The position numbers and the translations under genes were made by a program. A stretch of 64,000 nt of DNA from assembly GCF_024347055.1 (NCBI RefSeq), contig NZ_AP024896.1, forward strand, positions 1 through 64,000. The letters run 5' to 3'. Under the pieces are notes generated by a model, which was not told where the DNA came from, did no database searches, and saw only the letters and a list, made by a program, of their open reading frames with translations. The DNA comes from Vibrio porteresiae DSM 19223. GTDB taxonomy: Bacteria > Pseudomonadota > Gammaproteobacteria > Enterobacterales > Vibrionaceae. How positions within the stretch are numbered: position 1 is the first letter of the stretch; each line of letters starts with the position of its first letter. Of the stretch, positions 35,092 to 43,450 are shown piece by piece.

Positions 35092-35535
35092 ATGAAAGTT
35101 AATGAATTGATTGAAAATGTAGTTAATAAAGTAGCCTGGCATAATCGTTATGGTGGTAGCTTTTTTGATACTTATTATTGTTGTACCGAATATGTACAAA
35201 ATGAAAAGCCTTATGGCCCATTTTCATTAAAAGAAGTTAACACCATGCTCTGGGAGTTTTTCGACATGCTAGATGACTTAAAAGCTAGCAAGAATGGTGT
35301 TTTTCAAACTTTAAACCTTTATGGATTTAGAGTTAATGGTTTTTATTTTGAACTTGATAAAGGTTTTTACACACATCCTTCAGTTGAAATTAGTAGTGCA
35401 ACCTCCACTGAACCTTATGATTTATACAAGGTTGTTGAGATGTTTGGATCTGAGGATGATAAGGAAAAATTTAATGATTCTGGTGTCTTGGATGATATAG
35501 GTTGGGATTATTACCTACCTTTAGGTGACAGCTGA
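35092..35535 (+). CDS. Hypothetical protein paired with the SIR2 gene
   Basis: The protein is 147 aa from the ATG at 35092, ten bases after CTAAGGAG; a TTG at 35083 is too close to that site. It is an acidic soluble protein with no signal peptide: MKVNELIENVVNKVAWHNRY, CCTEYVQNEKPYGPFSLKEV, GFYFELDKGFYTHPSVEISS and GSEDDKEKFN. I do not recognise the family; it resembles small immunity- or SMI1-like accessory proteins in style only. The stop lies 2 bases before the SIR2 start, so the two are translationally coupled. Confidence 0.65.
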   Translation: MKVNELIENVVNKVAWHNRYGGSFFDTYYCCTEYVQNEKPYGPFSLKEVNTMLWEFFDMLDDLKASKNGVFQTLNLYGFRVNGFYFELDKGFYTHPSVEISSATSTEPYDLYKVVEMFGSEDDKEKFNDSGVLDDIGWDYYLPLGDS

Positions 35536-35537
35536 TT

Positions 35538-36218
35538 ATGAAAAAAAAGATAGTTGTATTTACCGGCGCAGGGATTAGCGCAGAGAGCGGTATAAGAACA
35601 TTCAGAGATAATGATGGCTTGTGGAATGAGTATCCTGTTGCAGAAGTCGCGACGAAATTCGCTCTCGAACATAACACTGAAATTGTCCTGAAATTTTATA
35701 ATCAACGCAGGTTAGCTGCTGCGAAAGCTCAACCCAATTTCGCTCATATTGCGTTAGCAGAACTTGAATCGACCTATGAGGTTATTATTCTGACCCAAAA
35801 TGTTGATGATTTACATGAGAGGGCCGGTAGTTCTAATGTTATCCATTTACATGGCCAGCTCAATCGTGCCCAAAGCAGCATCGACAGCTCTATTGTGTAT
35901 GCGTGGGACAAGCCAATTCACATAGGTCAACATTGTGAATTAAATAGTCAACTACGCCCTAATATTGTTTTATTTGGTGAGCCTGTATTGCATTTAGAAG
36001 AAGCTCGAAGACACATTAAGTCTGCTGATAAAGTGCTTGCAATTGGTAGTTCTTTAACAGTTCTGCCAGCAGCTAGTTTGTTAAAAAAAGCTCCGTATAA
36101 GGCTGAGAAGATTCTTGTATCTCTAGATGTTAAGGGAAAAATTCCTTACGGGTACAAATTTCTCAGAGGGAAAGCAGCGAATATTGTACCCGCTATATGT
36201 AAAAACTGGATATTATAG
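35538..36218 (+). CDS. SIR2-family NAD-dependent enzyme without zinc-binding cysteines
   Basis: The protein is 226 aa. NAD-binding motifs are GAGISAESGIRTFRD (10-24) and TQNVDDLHERAGS (86-98); the catalytic His105 lies in VIHLHG. The segment that carries the four zinc Cys in CobB is replaced by LNRAQSSIDSSIVYAWDKPI and only one Cys (133) remains, but RPNIVLFGE and AIGSSLTVLPAASLL are conserved. A zinc-less class of small deacylase-like sirtuins exists, so deacylation remains possible; NAD hydrolysis as in anti-phage SIR2 proteins is the other option. It follows its partner gene by 2 bases and lies in an AT-rich accessory stretch. Probably horizontally acquired. Confidence 0.85.
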   Translation: MKKKIVVFTGAGISAESGIRTFRDNDGLWNEYPVAEVATKFALEHNTEIVLKFYNQRRLAAAKAQPNFAHIALAELESTYEVIILTQNVDDLHERAGSSNVIHLHGQLNRAQSSIDSSIVYAWDKPIHIGQHCELNSQLRPNIVLFGEPVLHLEEARRHIKSADKVLAIGSSLTVLPAASLLKKAPYKAEKILVSLDVKGKIPYGYKFLRGKAANIVPAICKNWIL

Positions 36219-36278
36219 TTCAACAAAGAAAAAGGAATAACAATATTTTAATGGTATGTAAATGTATATATCACGGAG

Positions 36279-36437
36279 GTGTTTATAGTAAGCAGAGATA
36301 AATTTTTAAAGAAAATTGAAGAAGCTGAAAAGAAAGGTCTAATTGACCTATATGAACTGCGGGAAACGGCGATAAAAAGACAGAAACGAGTAGAGAGTGT
36401 GTTACTAAAACTAAGTAGAAATAAAGACAATCAATAA
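36279..36437 (+). CDS. Short ORF after the SIR2 gene with a non-standard start
   Basis: A strong CGGAGG (36274-36279) is followed after five bases by ATA at 36285, then VSRDKFLKKIEEAEKKGLID and LYELRETAIKRQKRVESVLL to a stop at 36437. It is about 50 residues, highly charged, helical and coiled-coil-like. The only standard start in frame, GTG at 36279, overlaps the ribosome binding site. It may be a small third gene of the SIR2 unit that lost its ATG. Confidence 0.35.
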   Translation: MFIVSRDKFLKKIEEAEKKGLIDLYELRETAIKRQKRVESVLLKLSRNKDNQ

Positions 36438-36922
36438 AATCACAATGACTCACGATATCAAAAATATTTTTGTGTAGTGTTTATTAATAATATGGTTCGA
36501 TTGCTACAGTTTCATTAGGATGTTTAGTTTTTATCCATACTTTAAGTAATCAGTAGTTCGCTAAATTAAACCGAAACTCTAAGAAGGTTCTGTCCAAAAA
36601 CAAGTTACGGTGATCGCCCTACTAACTCGGTAACCGTTTCATAAAACTCTATTCCTTAATCGTGTTAGCGAAATAGTGGCTTTCACAAACCCAAAGGACC
36701 AACAGGGTTTGGTGTTCGCCTATTAGATCGCATGGTGAAAGATCACTTCGAGAACTGATTTATTTAAGAAATAACAATGAGATGGAGGTTGATAGAACCT
36801 CCTTCTCAAGCGGTGTTTAGAAACGTTTCTTGAGTTTTCTCTTATTATGTTGGAACATATTCCGTGCTTACGCGAACGATTAAGCAAACGATTGCTTAAT
36901 CGCAAATACAAGGACAGGGATT
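36438..36922. other. Gene-poor boundary of the accessory patch
   Basis: These are 485 bases. A short open stretch reads FHKPKGPTGFGVRLLDRMVK-DHFEN (up to about 36757) and may be the tail of a lost gene. A hairpin, GGAGGTT-GATAG-AACCTCC, lies at 36784-36802 without a T-run. The last 100 bases are presumably the promoter of the purine operon. Confidence 0.45.
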
Positions 36923-38161
36923 GTGCCGAACGGACTATTTTCAATCGAGCGATTTATCGACGATCTCGCTCGCTTTTCAGAAACCACAGATGGGGTAACT
37001 CGCTTTCCGCTTACCGAATTGGCGGCAAAAGCGCGTGATTACATTACCCAAGTCATGGAACAAATGGGCCTATCGGTATGGACGGATGGGGCAGGGAATG
37101 TTCATGGTTATCTAGCGGGAAGTGATCCCTCATGTACTGCACCTTTAGTGTTGGGTTCGCACTTTGATTCGGTGCGTAATGCTGGCAAATACGATGGGGT
37201 TGCAGGTATTGCTTGCGCTTTGGATGCGCTTGATAAACTGCTGGCGCAAGGGACGTTACTGCCGTTTCCGATCGAGATTCTTGCTTTAGAAGGTGAAGAA
37301 GGCTGCGAATTTAAAAGCCCGCTCATCGGGAGTAAGGCGTTAACTGGGCAACTGTCGCCCGAAGCGCTGAAGCATATCGTCAATTCTGCAGGGCAAAACT
37401 ACTATCAGCAGTGCCAAGCGGCGCACTTAGATCCCGATGCTCTGCAAACGCCTTATTATCATTCTGAGTCGATGGCGGGTTTTATTGAACTGCATATCGA
37501 ACAGGCTGCGACCTTAGATCGTCAAGGTATTCCTCTTGGCATCGTGACCGCAATTAGTGCTCTGCAACGAATCCGCATTGAATTTCATGGGCAGGCCAAT
37601 CACGCTGGAGCAACACCGATGAATCAGCGGGCGGATGCGTTAGTGACCGCCGCGCAATTTATTCATCAAGTACCGACGATGTTGACTGAATATGGTTCAG
37701 CGGCGGCTACCATCACTTGCGGTCATATTGAATGTTCACCGAATCGTGCCAATGTGATTCCCGGTTTTGCTGCATTAGAAATTGATATTCGCGACACGTC
37801 CCAAGCGGCGATTGAACGTCTTTCTGCTGGTGTAAAAGAGACCGTAAAGCAGTTAGAACACGCCAGTGGTATCACAACCTCTTTTACCATCATGGGAATG
37901 GGTGACGCAGTCACCATGGATGAATCATTACGTGAACAATTACGCCAAAGCTGTCGGCGTCTCGATATTGCTCACATGGATATTCATAGCGGAGCTGGCC
38001 ACGATGCGGGCGTGTTTGCCCAAGTCGCACCAACGGCCATGCTGTTTGTGCCCAGTATCGATGGTTACAGTCACAATCCTAAAGAATTCACACCACTTCA
38101 TTTTCTAGAACAAGGGGCATCCGTTCTCTTGGACTTTTTTTATCACTATCAATACCAATAG
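36923..38161 (+). CDS. M20-family Zn-dependent amidohydrolase (allantoate amidohydrolase / N-carbamoyl amino acid hydrolase)
   Basis: The protein is 412 aa; it starts with GTG at 36923 after AAGGACAGGGA. It has the M20/hydantoinase-carbamoylase pattern: VLGSHFDSVRNAGKYDGVAGI (metal His and Asp), EGEEGCEFKSPLIGSKALTG (Glu pair), ELHIEQAATLDRQGIPLGIV (metal His), GQANHAGATPMNQRADAL in the dimerisation lid and HSGAGHDAGVFAQVAPTAM. It is the first gene of an operon with a purine permease and adenine deaminase. That favours a purine-breakdown role such as allantoate or ureidoglycine hydrolysis, but the carbamoyl-amino-acid branch cannot be excluded by sequence alone. Confidence 0.85.
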   Translation: MPNGLFSIERFIDDLARFSETTDGVTRFPLTELAAKARDYITQVMEQMGLSVWTDGAGNVHGYLAGSDPSCTAPLVLGSHFDSVRNAGKYDGVAGIACALDALDKLLAQGTLLPFPIEILALEGEEGCEFKSPLIGSKALTGQLSPEALKHIVNSAGQNYYQQCQAAHLDPDALQTPYYHSESMAGFIELHIEQAATLDRQGIPLGIVTAISALQRIRIEFHGQANHAGATPMNQRADALVTAAQFIHQVPTMLTEYGSAAATITCGHIECSPNRANVIPGFAALEIDIRDTSQAAIERLSAGVKETVKQLEHASGITTSFTIMGMGDAVTMDESLREQLRQSCRRLDIAHMDIHSGAGHDAGVFAQVAPTAMLFVPSIDGYSHNPKEFTPLHFLEQGASVLLDFFYHYQYQ

Positions 38162-38169
38162 GGACTGTT

Positions 38170-39501
38170 ATGGTTGCTCAAGTACTTAGCGGCAAGCTAA
38201 CGTTAAGCGAACGCTTGGATCAGCGTTTTCAATTAGGCAAAAATAAAACCAATGTGAGAACAGAAATTGTCGCCGGCATCACCACTTTTATGGCGATGGC
38301 GTACATTTTGATTGTTCATCCGATGTTTATGAAAGCCGCTGGCATGGATGTGGGGGCGGTCACCGCCGCCGTTGCGCTTTTTTCCGCGCTTGCCTGTTTT
38401 GCCATGGGCTATTTCACTAATCTTCCGTTTGCATTAGCTCCAGCAATGGGTGGCAACGCTTTCTTTGCTTTTACGCTGGTGGCTGATGGTGTTGTGAATT
38501 GGCAGACGGGCATGGGAATGGTGTTTGTCTCCGGGATTACCTTTGTTCTGCTCACTTTGCTGGGGCTAAGAGAGCTGGTGGTGCGCATGATGCCAACTAA
38601 CGTCAAGATTGCGATTGGTGCGGCAATTGGTCTCTATATCGCGCAGTTGGGGTTTAAAAGTGGTGGTTTGATGGCCTTTAGTGGTCATTCGATTACCTTG
38701 GGTAGCATGAGCGACTATAAAGTGCTGCTCACGGTTGTAGGTCTTGCCATCACGATGGGGTTAACGGCGCGTAAGGTGACTGGCGCTTTGCTGTATTCCA
38801 TGGTGATCATCACTGCGATTGGTATCCCGCTAGGCTTAACTCATGTACCTGACCACTTTGTTTCTCTGCCGCCATCAATTGCACCTATTGCGCTAAAGCT
38901 TGATATCGGTGCTGCACTGCAGTTTGGTTATATCTCCTTTATCTTTACCTTCTTTGTAGGGGACTTCTTCTCTACGTTAGGCACTTTATTGGGTGTTTCC
39001 GATAAAGCTGGATTATTGGATAAAGATGGCAACCTCCCCAATATTCACAAACCATTTTGGGTGGATTCCGTTGCCACTGTTGTTGGTTCGCTGTTTGGTT
39101 TAACCACGCTGACGTCGTACATTGAGTCTGCTGCGGGTGTAGAAGCGGGTGGTCGTACTGGTTTAACGGCGATTGTGACCGGTTTTTGTTTCTTGATTTG
39201 TCTGTTTCTAACGCCGATTGCCACCATGATTCCCGGCTTTGCCACGGCTCCTGTCCTTATCATGATTGGCTTGATGATGTTAACCAGTGTGCAACGCTTG
39301 GATTTTTCTGATCCAACCGAATTAATGCCCGCGTTCTCGACGATTGTTTTTTGTGCTTACACCTCTAGCATCGCGAACGGGATTAGCTTTGGTATTTTGT
39401 CTTATATCGTCGTGAAGCTGTTGTCTGGTCGCTATAAAGATATTCACCCTGGTTTGTACTTGCTGGCGATTCCGCTGGTCTATTTCTTTGCTATTAAGTG
39501 A
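38170..39501 (+). CDS. NCS2/AzgA-type adenine-hypoxanthine-guanine permease
   Basis: The protein is 443 aa with 12-14 transmembrane helices. AzgA-like landmarks: ERLDQRFQLGKNKTNVRTEIVAGITTFMAMAYILIVHP, LPFALAPAMGGNAFFAFTL, LGLRELVVRMMPTNVKIAIGAAIGLYIAQLGFK, FFVGDFFSTLGTLLGVSDKAG and ESAAGVEAGGRTGLTAIVTG. It is a proton symporter for adenine and related purines, matching the adenine deaminase next door. It lies 8 bases after the amidohydrolase stop; its stop overlaps the GTG of the next gene. Confidence 0.92.
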   Translation: MVAQVLSGKLTLSERLDQRFQLGKNKTNVRTEIVAGITTFMAMAYILIVHPMFMKAAGMDVGAVTAAVALFSALACFAMGYFTNLPFALAPAMGGNAFFAFTLVADGVVNWQTGMGMVFVSGITFVLLTLLGLRELVVRMMPTNVKIAIGAAIGLYIAQLGFKSGGLMAFSGHSITLGSMSDYKVLLTVVGLAITMGLTARKVTGALLYSMVIITAIGIPLGLTHVPDHFVSLPPSIAPIALKLDIGAALQFGYISFIFTFFVGDFFSTLGTLLGVSDKAGLLDKDGNLPNIHKPFWVDSVATVVGSLFGLTTLTSYIESAAGVEAGGRTGLTAIVTGFCFLICLFLTPIATMIPGFATAPVLIMIGLMMLTSVQRLDFSDPTELMPAFSTIVFCAYTSSIANGISFGILSYIVVKLLSGRYKDIHPGLYLLAIPLVYFFAIK

Positions 39502-41294
39502 GTCCGATGAGAATTAATCCAAACCATCCTCAAGCTTTGATTCAAGCCGCACAAGGGCAAATCGCAGTCGATTTATTGGTAGAGAATGTCCGTATCGTGA
39601 ATCTGTTTACTGGCGAAATTGCGCCTGGGGCGGTGGGCATTTTCGATGGCATGATAGCCTTTGTGGATTTCGATCCAGAAAATTTACATCGAGAAACGCT
39701 GACGTATCAGGCAAAACAAATCATCGATGGAGAAGGCCAATATTTGATTCCCGGTTTTATCGACGCGCATTTGCACATTGAAAGCACCATGATGACACCA
39801 CGGCATTTCTCTGCGGCGGTGTTGCCATGGGGGACGACAACTGTGGTTATTGACCCACATGAAATCGGTAATGTACTGGGCGCTGAAGGGGTGCAATACA
39901 TGGCGCAGTCGGTGAGTGATCTGCCGATTCGTTACTATGTGTTAGCGCCTTCGTGTGTGCCGGCTTTGCCGGGCATGGAGTCCTCTGGCGCAGATTTCTA
40001 TGCCACAGACATTCAGCAGCTTACTCACTCTGAGGGGATCTTTGGTATTGGTGAAGTGATGGATTTTCATGGTGTGCTCAATAACGACCAGCGCATGGTG
40101 GACATCCTCAATCAGGCCAACCAACAGCATCAATACATTCAAGGACATGCACCGGGCATGTTTGGTCGCCGTCTCAATGCCTATTTATGCAGTGGCCCGA
40201 CGAACGATCATGAAAGCCGTAGTGGTCAAGAGGCCAAAGACAAAATGCGTCTTGGTATGTATGTTGATGCTCGTGAAAGCTCGGCTTCCCAGAACGTGCG
40301 CGATATTGTTGAGGCGGTAAAAGAGTTTCGCTATCACGACCTGTTATGCCTTTGTACGGATGACCGTGAAGCGTCCGACATCCTTGAAAGCGGTCATATG
40401 AACTATGTGGTGAAAACCGCTATTGAGGCAGGATTAGACCCTATCACAGCGATTCGCTGTGCCACGCTGCATACGGCTCGCGATTTGGGTGTGCGTAATC
40501 TGGGCGCGGTTGCTCCCGGTTATGTAGCGGATTTGCAATTACTGGAATCGCTGACCGATCCTAAACCTTCGCTGGTGATCAGTCAGGGACAGATTGTGGC
40601 GAAGCACAATCAGCTCGTCGCTTCTTTCGCCGCAAAAGTTAGCCCAGTGGAACAATGCAATACGGTGGATAAGATACCGCTGTTGAGTGAATCGGATCTG
40701 ACGATTGTTGCTCCGATTCACAATGGCACGGTGAAAGTGAATGTGATGCATTACTTAAAACCCAATGGTTCGCTCACTGAGTGGCGGCCAACGGATATTG
40801 AAGTTATCGATGGTCAGCTTCAGCTACCAGTAGGACACATGTTTGCTGTGGTGCAAAATCGATATGGATTAAGTGAGCAACGCACTTTAGCGGTAGTGAG
40901 TGGGTTTGGATTACGTGAAGGAGCGATAGCCTCTACGGTATCGCACGATAGCCATAACTTGACGGCGATTTTTGATACACCAGCGAATGCGTTAGTCGCT
41001 ATTCATCAAGTGATTGAGCAGCACGGCGGGATTGCAAGTAGTGCTAAAGAGCAAGTCACGGCCAATATTCCATTGCCTGTTGCTGGACTGATGTCTTTGG
41101 AATCATGTGATGTAGTGGCTGAGCAAAGTGAAAACATGAAAGCGGTGCTGCGTGAACAAGGATTGACTCAAGCGCCAAACCCGACGATGCGGATATCCAC
41201 CATGGCACTGCCAGTGATACCGAAGGCGAAACTGTCTGACAAAGGGCTAATTGATGTCGCTAATCACTGTTTTGTGCCGCTGTTCATCGATTAA
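39498..41294 (+). CDS. ade: Adenine deaminase
   Basis: The protein is 598 aa (E. coli Ade is 588). It converts adenine to hypoxanthine and ammonia with a binuclear metal centre. Landmarks: YLIPGFIDAHLHIESTMMTP (HxH metal site), TTVVIDPHEIGNVLG, YVLAPSCVPALPGMESSGA, IGEVMDFHGV, YIQGHAPGM, CLCTDDREASDI and TVSHDSHNLTAIF. Start: the GTG at 39498 overlaps the permease stop as GTGA; an ATG at 39507 is the alternative. It completes a purine uptake and salvage operon. About 117 bases downstream is a parS2 site. Confidence 0.95.
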   Translation: MSPMRINPNHPQALIQAAQGQIAVDLLVENVRIVNLFTGEIAPGAVGIFDGMIAFVDFDPENLHRETLTYQAKQIIDGEGQYLIPGFIDAHLHIESTMMTPRHFSAAVLPWGTTTVVIDPHEIGNVLGAEGVQYMAQSVSDLPIRYYVLAPSCVPALPGMESSGADFYATDIQQLTHSEGIFGIGEVMDFHGVLNNDQRMVDILNQANQQHQYIQGHAPGMFGRRLNAYLCSGPTNDHESRSGQEAKDKMRLGMYVDARESSASQNVRDIVEAVKEFRYHDLLCLCTDDREASDILESGHMNYVVKTAIEAGLDPITAIRCATLHTARDLGVRNLGAVAPGYVADLQLLESLTDPKPSLVISQGQIVAKHNQLVASFAAKVSPVEQCNTVDKIPLLSESDLTIVAPIHNGTVKVNVMHYLKPNGSLTEWRPTDIEVIDGQLQLPVGHMFAVVQNRYGLSEQRTLAVVSGFGLREGAIASTVSHDSHNLTAIFDTPANALVAIHQVIEQHGGIASSAKEQVTANIPLPVAGLMSLESCDVVAEQSENMKAVLREQGLTQAPNPTMRISTMALPVIPKAKLSDKGLIDVANHCFVPLFID

Positions 41295-41411
41295 ATCGGC
41301 AACTGTAGAGGTTCTTTAAATTGCCATGCTAGGTCACTTCTTCGAGTTGGACATTCTTATTTGAACATTCCGATTTGAAAACAGCGAGTTGGAAATTGAC
41401 CTATGGACAGA

Positions 41412-41424
41412 TTTACAGTGTAAA
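41412..41424. other. parS2-type centromere site 4
   Basis: TTTACAGTGTAAA is a perfect match to the chromosome-II parS consensus, about 36 kb from the three-site cluster. It lies in the convergent intergenic region between ade and the esterase gene. Confidence 0.88.
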
Positions 41425-41431
41425 GGAGATA

Positions 41432-41481
41432 CCAGCGCTCAATCGATTCCCATGAAACGATGGGAAAAGAGAGAGCGCTGG
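41432..41481. repeat. Nested double hairpin next to parS2 site 4
   Basis: The outer stem CCAGCGCTC / GAGCGCTGG (41432-41440, 41473-41481) encloses the inner stem TTCCCAT-GAAACG-ATGGGAA (41447-41466). It has no T-run and sits between two convergent genes. It may limit read-through or mark the site. Confidence 0.6.
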
Positions 41482-41516
41482 CAGGTTGCTCGGTTGTTAT
41501 TTAACAAGAATGCCTT

Positions 41517-43190
41517 TTACCAAAGCGAAGGTGAGTGGTAATGCTCATCAAGTTGCTGACTGAACCAGCGTCCGTTTAACACGGAATGGATTAACTTACT
41601 CTTATCTTCCTCGCTCAGGCGATAATCCTGATCCATCAACTCAATAATATCTTTCGTTTGATAGGCTTGGTCAGTGCGATACAGCACGCTGTTTTTCGTA
41701 TTCGCATCGAAAACATACAGTGACTCACCGTTGGTGGCAGTGGTTTTATTCCACGGTTTCCATTCCACATCAATCGCATTTGACGGTTTACCCTGACGAA
41801 TAAACGCAGCAATGTGTGTTTCCAAATCGTGAGCGAGCTGCTGCGCACCTTCCGTTTTAAACGCATTGCCAAACATGGGCATATTGACGCTGGAGTCTAA
41901 TAACGGAATGAAAACGCCGTGGAATGACCCGATGCGCGTCATGGCAGGTCCAGTAATGATTGGAGCTGAGCCGTAGTTGATTTTGCCAGCATAAATGGGG
42001 GCAGAAAATTTCGCCTTAAGCATGGTATCGACGGACTCTTCCACGTTAAACGCACTATAAAGTAGACCACCGTAACGAAAGACAAAATCATATTCGATCG
42101 CTTTATGTGGCTGATTATTCCAGTCAGTGGCGGCAAATTCTGGATCGCCCAGAGCAAAGAAGGAAAACTCATTCGCTCCAGTGAGCATCATGGTAGGCAC
42201 TTGATTATAAGTGGCTTTGTCAAAGCCCTGACTAGGTAGAACCGTACCATCGGTATACAGATGAGGGAAGACGCTCATACGAATCCCTGCGTTTTGCATC
42301 AGCTTGGCGAGTCTGGTTGGGCTAAGCGACTGCAGGTAGGCTTTAACTTCACTATCCCCTTGTTTGAGCCATTTTTCTGCAGCAGCTAAATCGGGTTGGC
42401 GACCATCTTCAACTGCCAGTGGTGCGAAGGCTTTTGCAAATACCGTCTGACTTTCTTTTACCGGTGCGGTCGTCATGCCACCACTAAAGACAATCGCATG
42501 TTGGAATTTGTCTTTAAATACAGGTGAGATTAGCATTGCCATGACATCGCGCCCACCGGCTGAAAATCCTGAAACCGTGATGTTGTTACTGTCGCCGCCA
42601 AACTGGTGAATGTTGTGCTTGATCCAATCTAATGCGGCACTTTGGTCAAGTAAGCCAAAGTTACCTGACGCTTGCAGTGGTTCTGCCGTTTTAATGGCTT
42701 TTAGAGGGTTAAAGCCCAGAACACCAAGGCGATAATTGACGGTCACCACCACGGATTTGGTTGCCAAGGCGAGCTGGGTTGGATTGAACTCATCAGCTTT
42801 ACCCGTTTGGTTATTACCGCCATGGATATAAAGCAGAACTGGTAAGGTTTCATCTGTGTTGGGGCGGTAGATGTTTAAGTTAAGACAATCTTCATCACCA
42901 ACGACCTGATCTTTTTGCATTTGAGGGCAAATCGCACCCTGTTTTACGGCTTGAAAGGTGGTTGTCGCACTCGGTAATGGCTTGGCAATTTGCCAGCGTA
43001 AATGGCCAATTGGCGCCTGCGCATAAGGCACGCCCAACCAGCTTTGAACTGAATGATCGACTTTGCCAATAACCGTGCCTTGATTTAAATGCACTTGTGA
43101 ATTGACTGCCAAAGCCGCACTGGAAGCGCACAATAGAGACGCTGTCGCAACGGCTTTTAGCCAAGTAGAAGTTAAGGAAGAACACGTCAT
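41517..43190 (-). CDS. Exported type-B carboxylesterase
   Basis: The protein is 557 aa from the ATG at 43190 (AAGGTG upstream); an earlier in-frame start would place charged residues ahead of the signal peptide. The signal peptide is LKAVATASLLCASSAALA. It is an alpha/beta hydrolase of the carboxylesterase/cholinesterase family: GVPYAQAPIGHLRW, EDCLNLNIYRP, LLYIHGGNNQTGK (oxyanion hole) and the nucleophile Ser210 in VSGFSAGG. The Glu and His of the triad are expected downstream (ANEFSF, and SFHGVFIPLL). It hydrolyses ester substrates outside the cytoplasm; the natural substrate is unknown. A strong minus-strand terminator sits 17 bases upstream of its start. Confidence 0.88.
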   Translation of the reverse strand: MTCSSLTSTWLKAVATASLLCASSAALAVNSQVHLNQGTVIGKVDHSVQSWLGVPYAQAPIGHLRWQIAKPLPSATTTFQAVKQGAICPQMQKDQVVGDEDCLNLNIYRPNTDETLPVLLYIHGGNNQTGKADEFNPTQLALATKSVVVTVNYRLGVLGFNPLKAIKTAEPLQASGNFGLLDQSAALDWIKHNIHQFGGDSNNITVSGFSAGGRDVMAMLISPVFKDKFQHAIVFSGGMTTAPVKESQTVFAKAFAPLAVEDGRQPDLAAAEKWLKQGDSEVKAYLQSLSPTRLAKLMQNAGIRMSVFPHLYTDGTVLPSQGFDKATYNQVPTMMLTGANEFSFFALGDPEFAATDWNNQPHKAIEYDFVFRYGGLLYSAFNVEESVDTMLKAKFSAPIYAGKINYGSAPIITGPAMTRIGSFHGVFIPLLDSSVNMPMFGNAFKTEGAQQLAHDLETHIAAFIRQGKPSNAIDVEWKPWNKTTATNGESLYVFDANTKNSVLYRTDQAYQTKDIIELMDQDYRLSEEDKSKLIHSVLNGRWFSQQLDEHYHSPSLW

Positions 43191-43206
43191 TTTTTCACCT
43201 TCAAGG

Positions 43207-43242
43207 AATAAAAAACCCGTGGCGATCGAAATCGCCACGGGT
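43207..43242 (-). terminator. Intrinsic terminator of the PHB operon, in front of the esterase gene
   Basis: Read on the minus strand, ACCCGTGGCGAT / ATCGCCACGGGT is a perfect 12-bp stem with a 4-base loop, followed by TTTTTT. The esterase ribosome binding site comes right after. Confidence 0.92.
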
Positions 43243-43450
43243 CTTGCCTAAAGAGTACACTCTAAAGTAACAATCCAAACTAGTGGAGCAGAGTGTGCCG
43301 CGAGCTGAAGGCTGCTTCTGTTAATCACTTCATGTTTTTACAGAAGGTCGAGTTGCAAAACATCACGAGATGAAAAATATGTGATCTCACACAGGGATAG
43401 CTAATGACGGTGAAAAAAGAGAGCGACTCTAGGAGCCGCTCAATACGGAG

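Noticed and set aside
30834..36437. Prophage or integrative element with att sites
   Set aside because: No integrase, structural genes, tRNA or flanking direct repeats were found; only an IS3 copy and short accessory genes.
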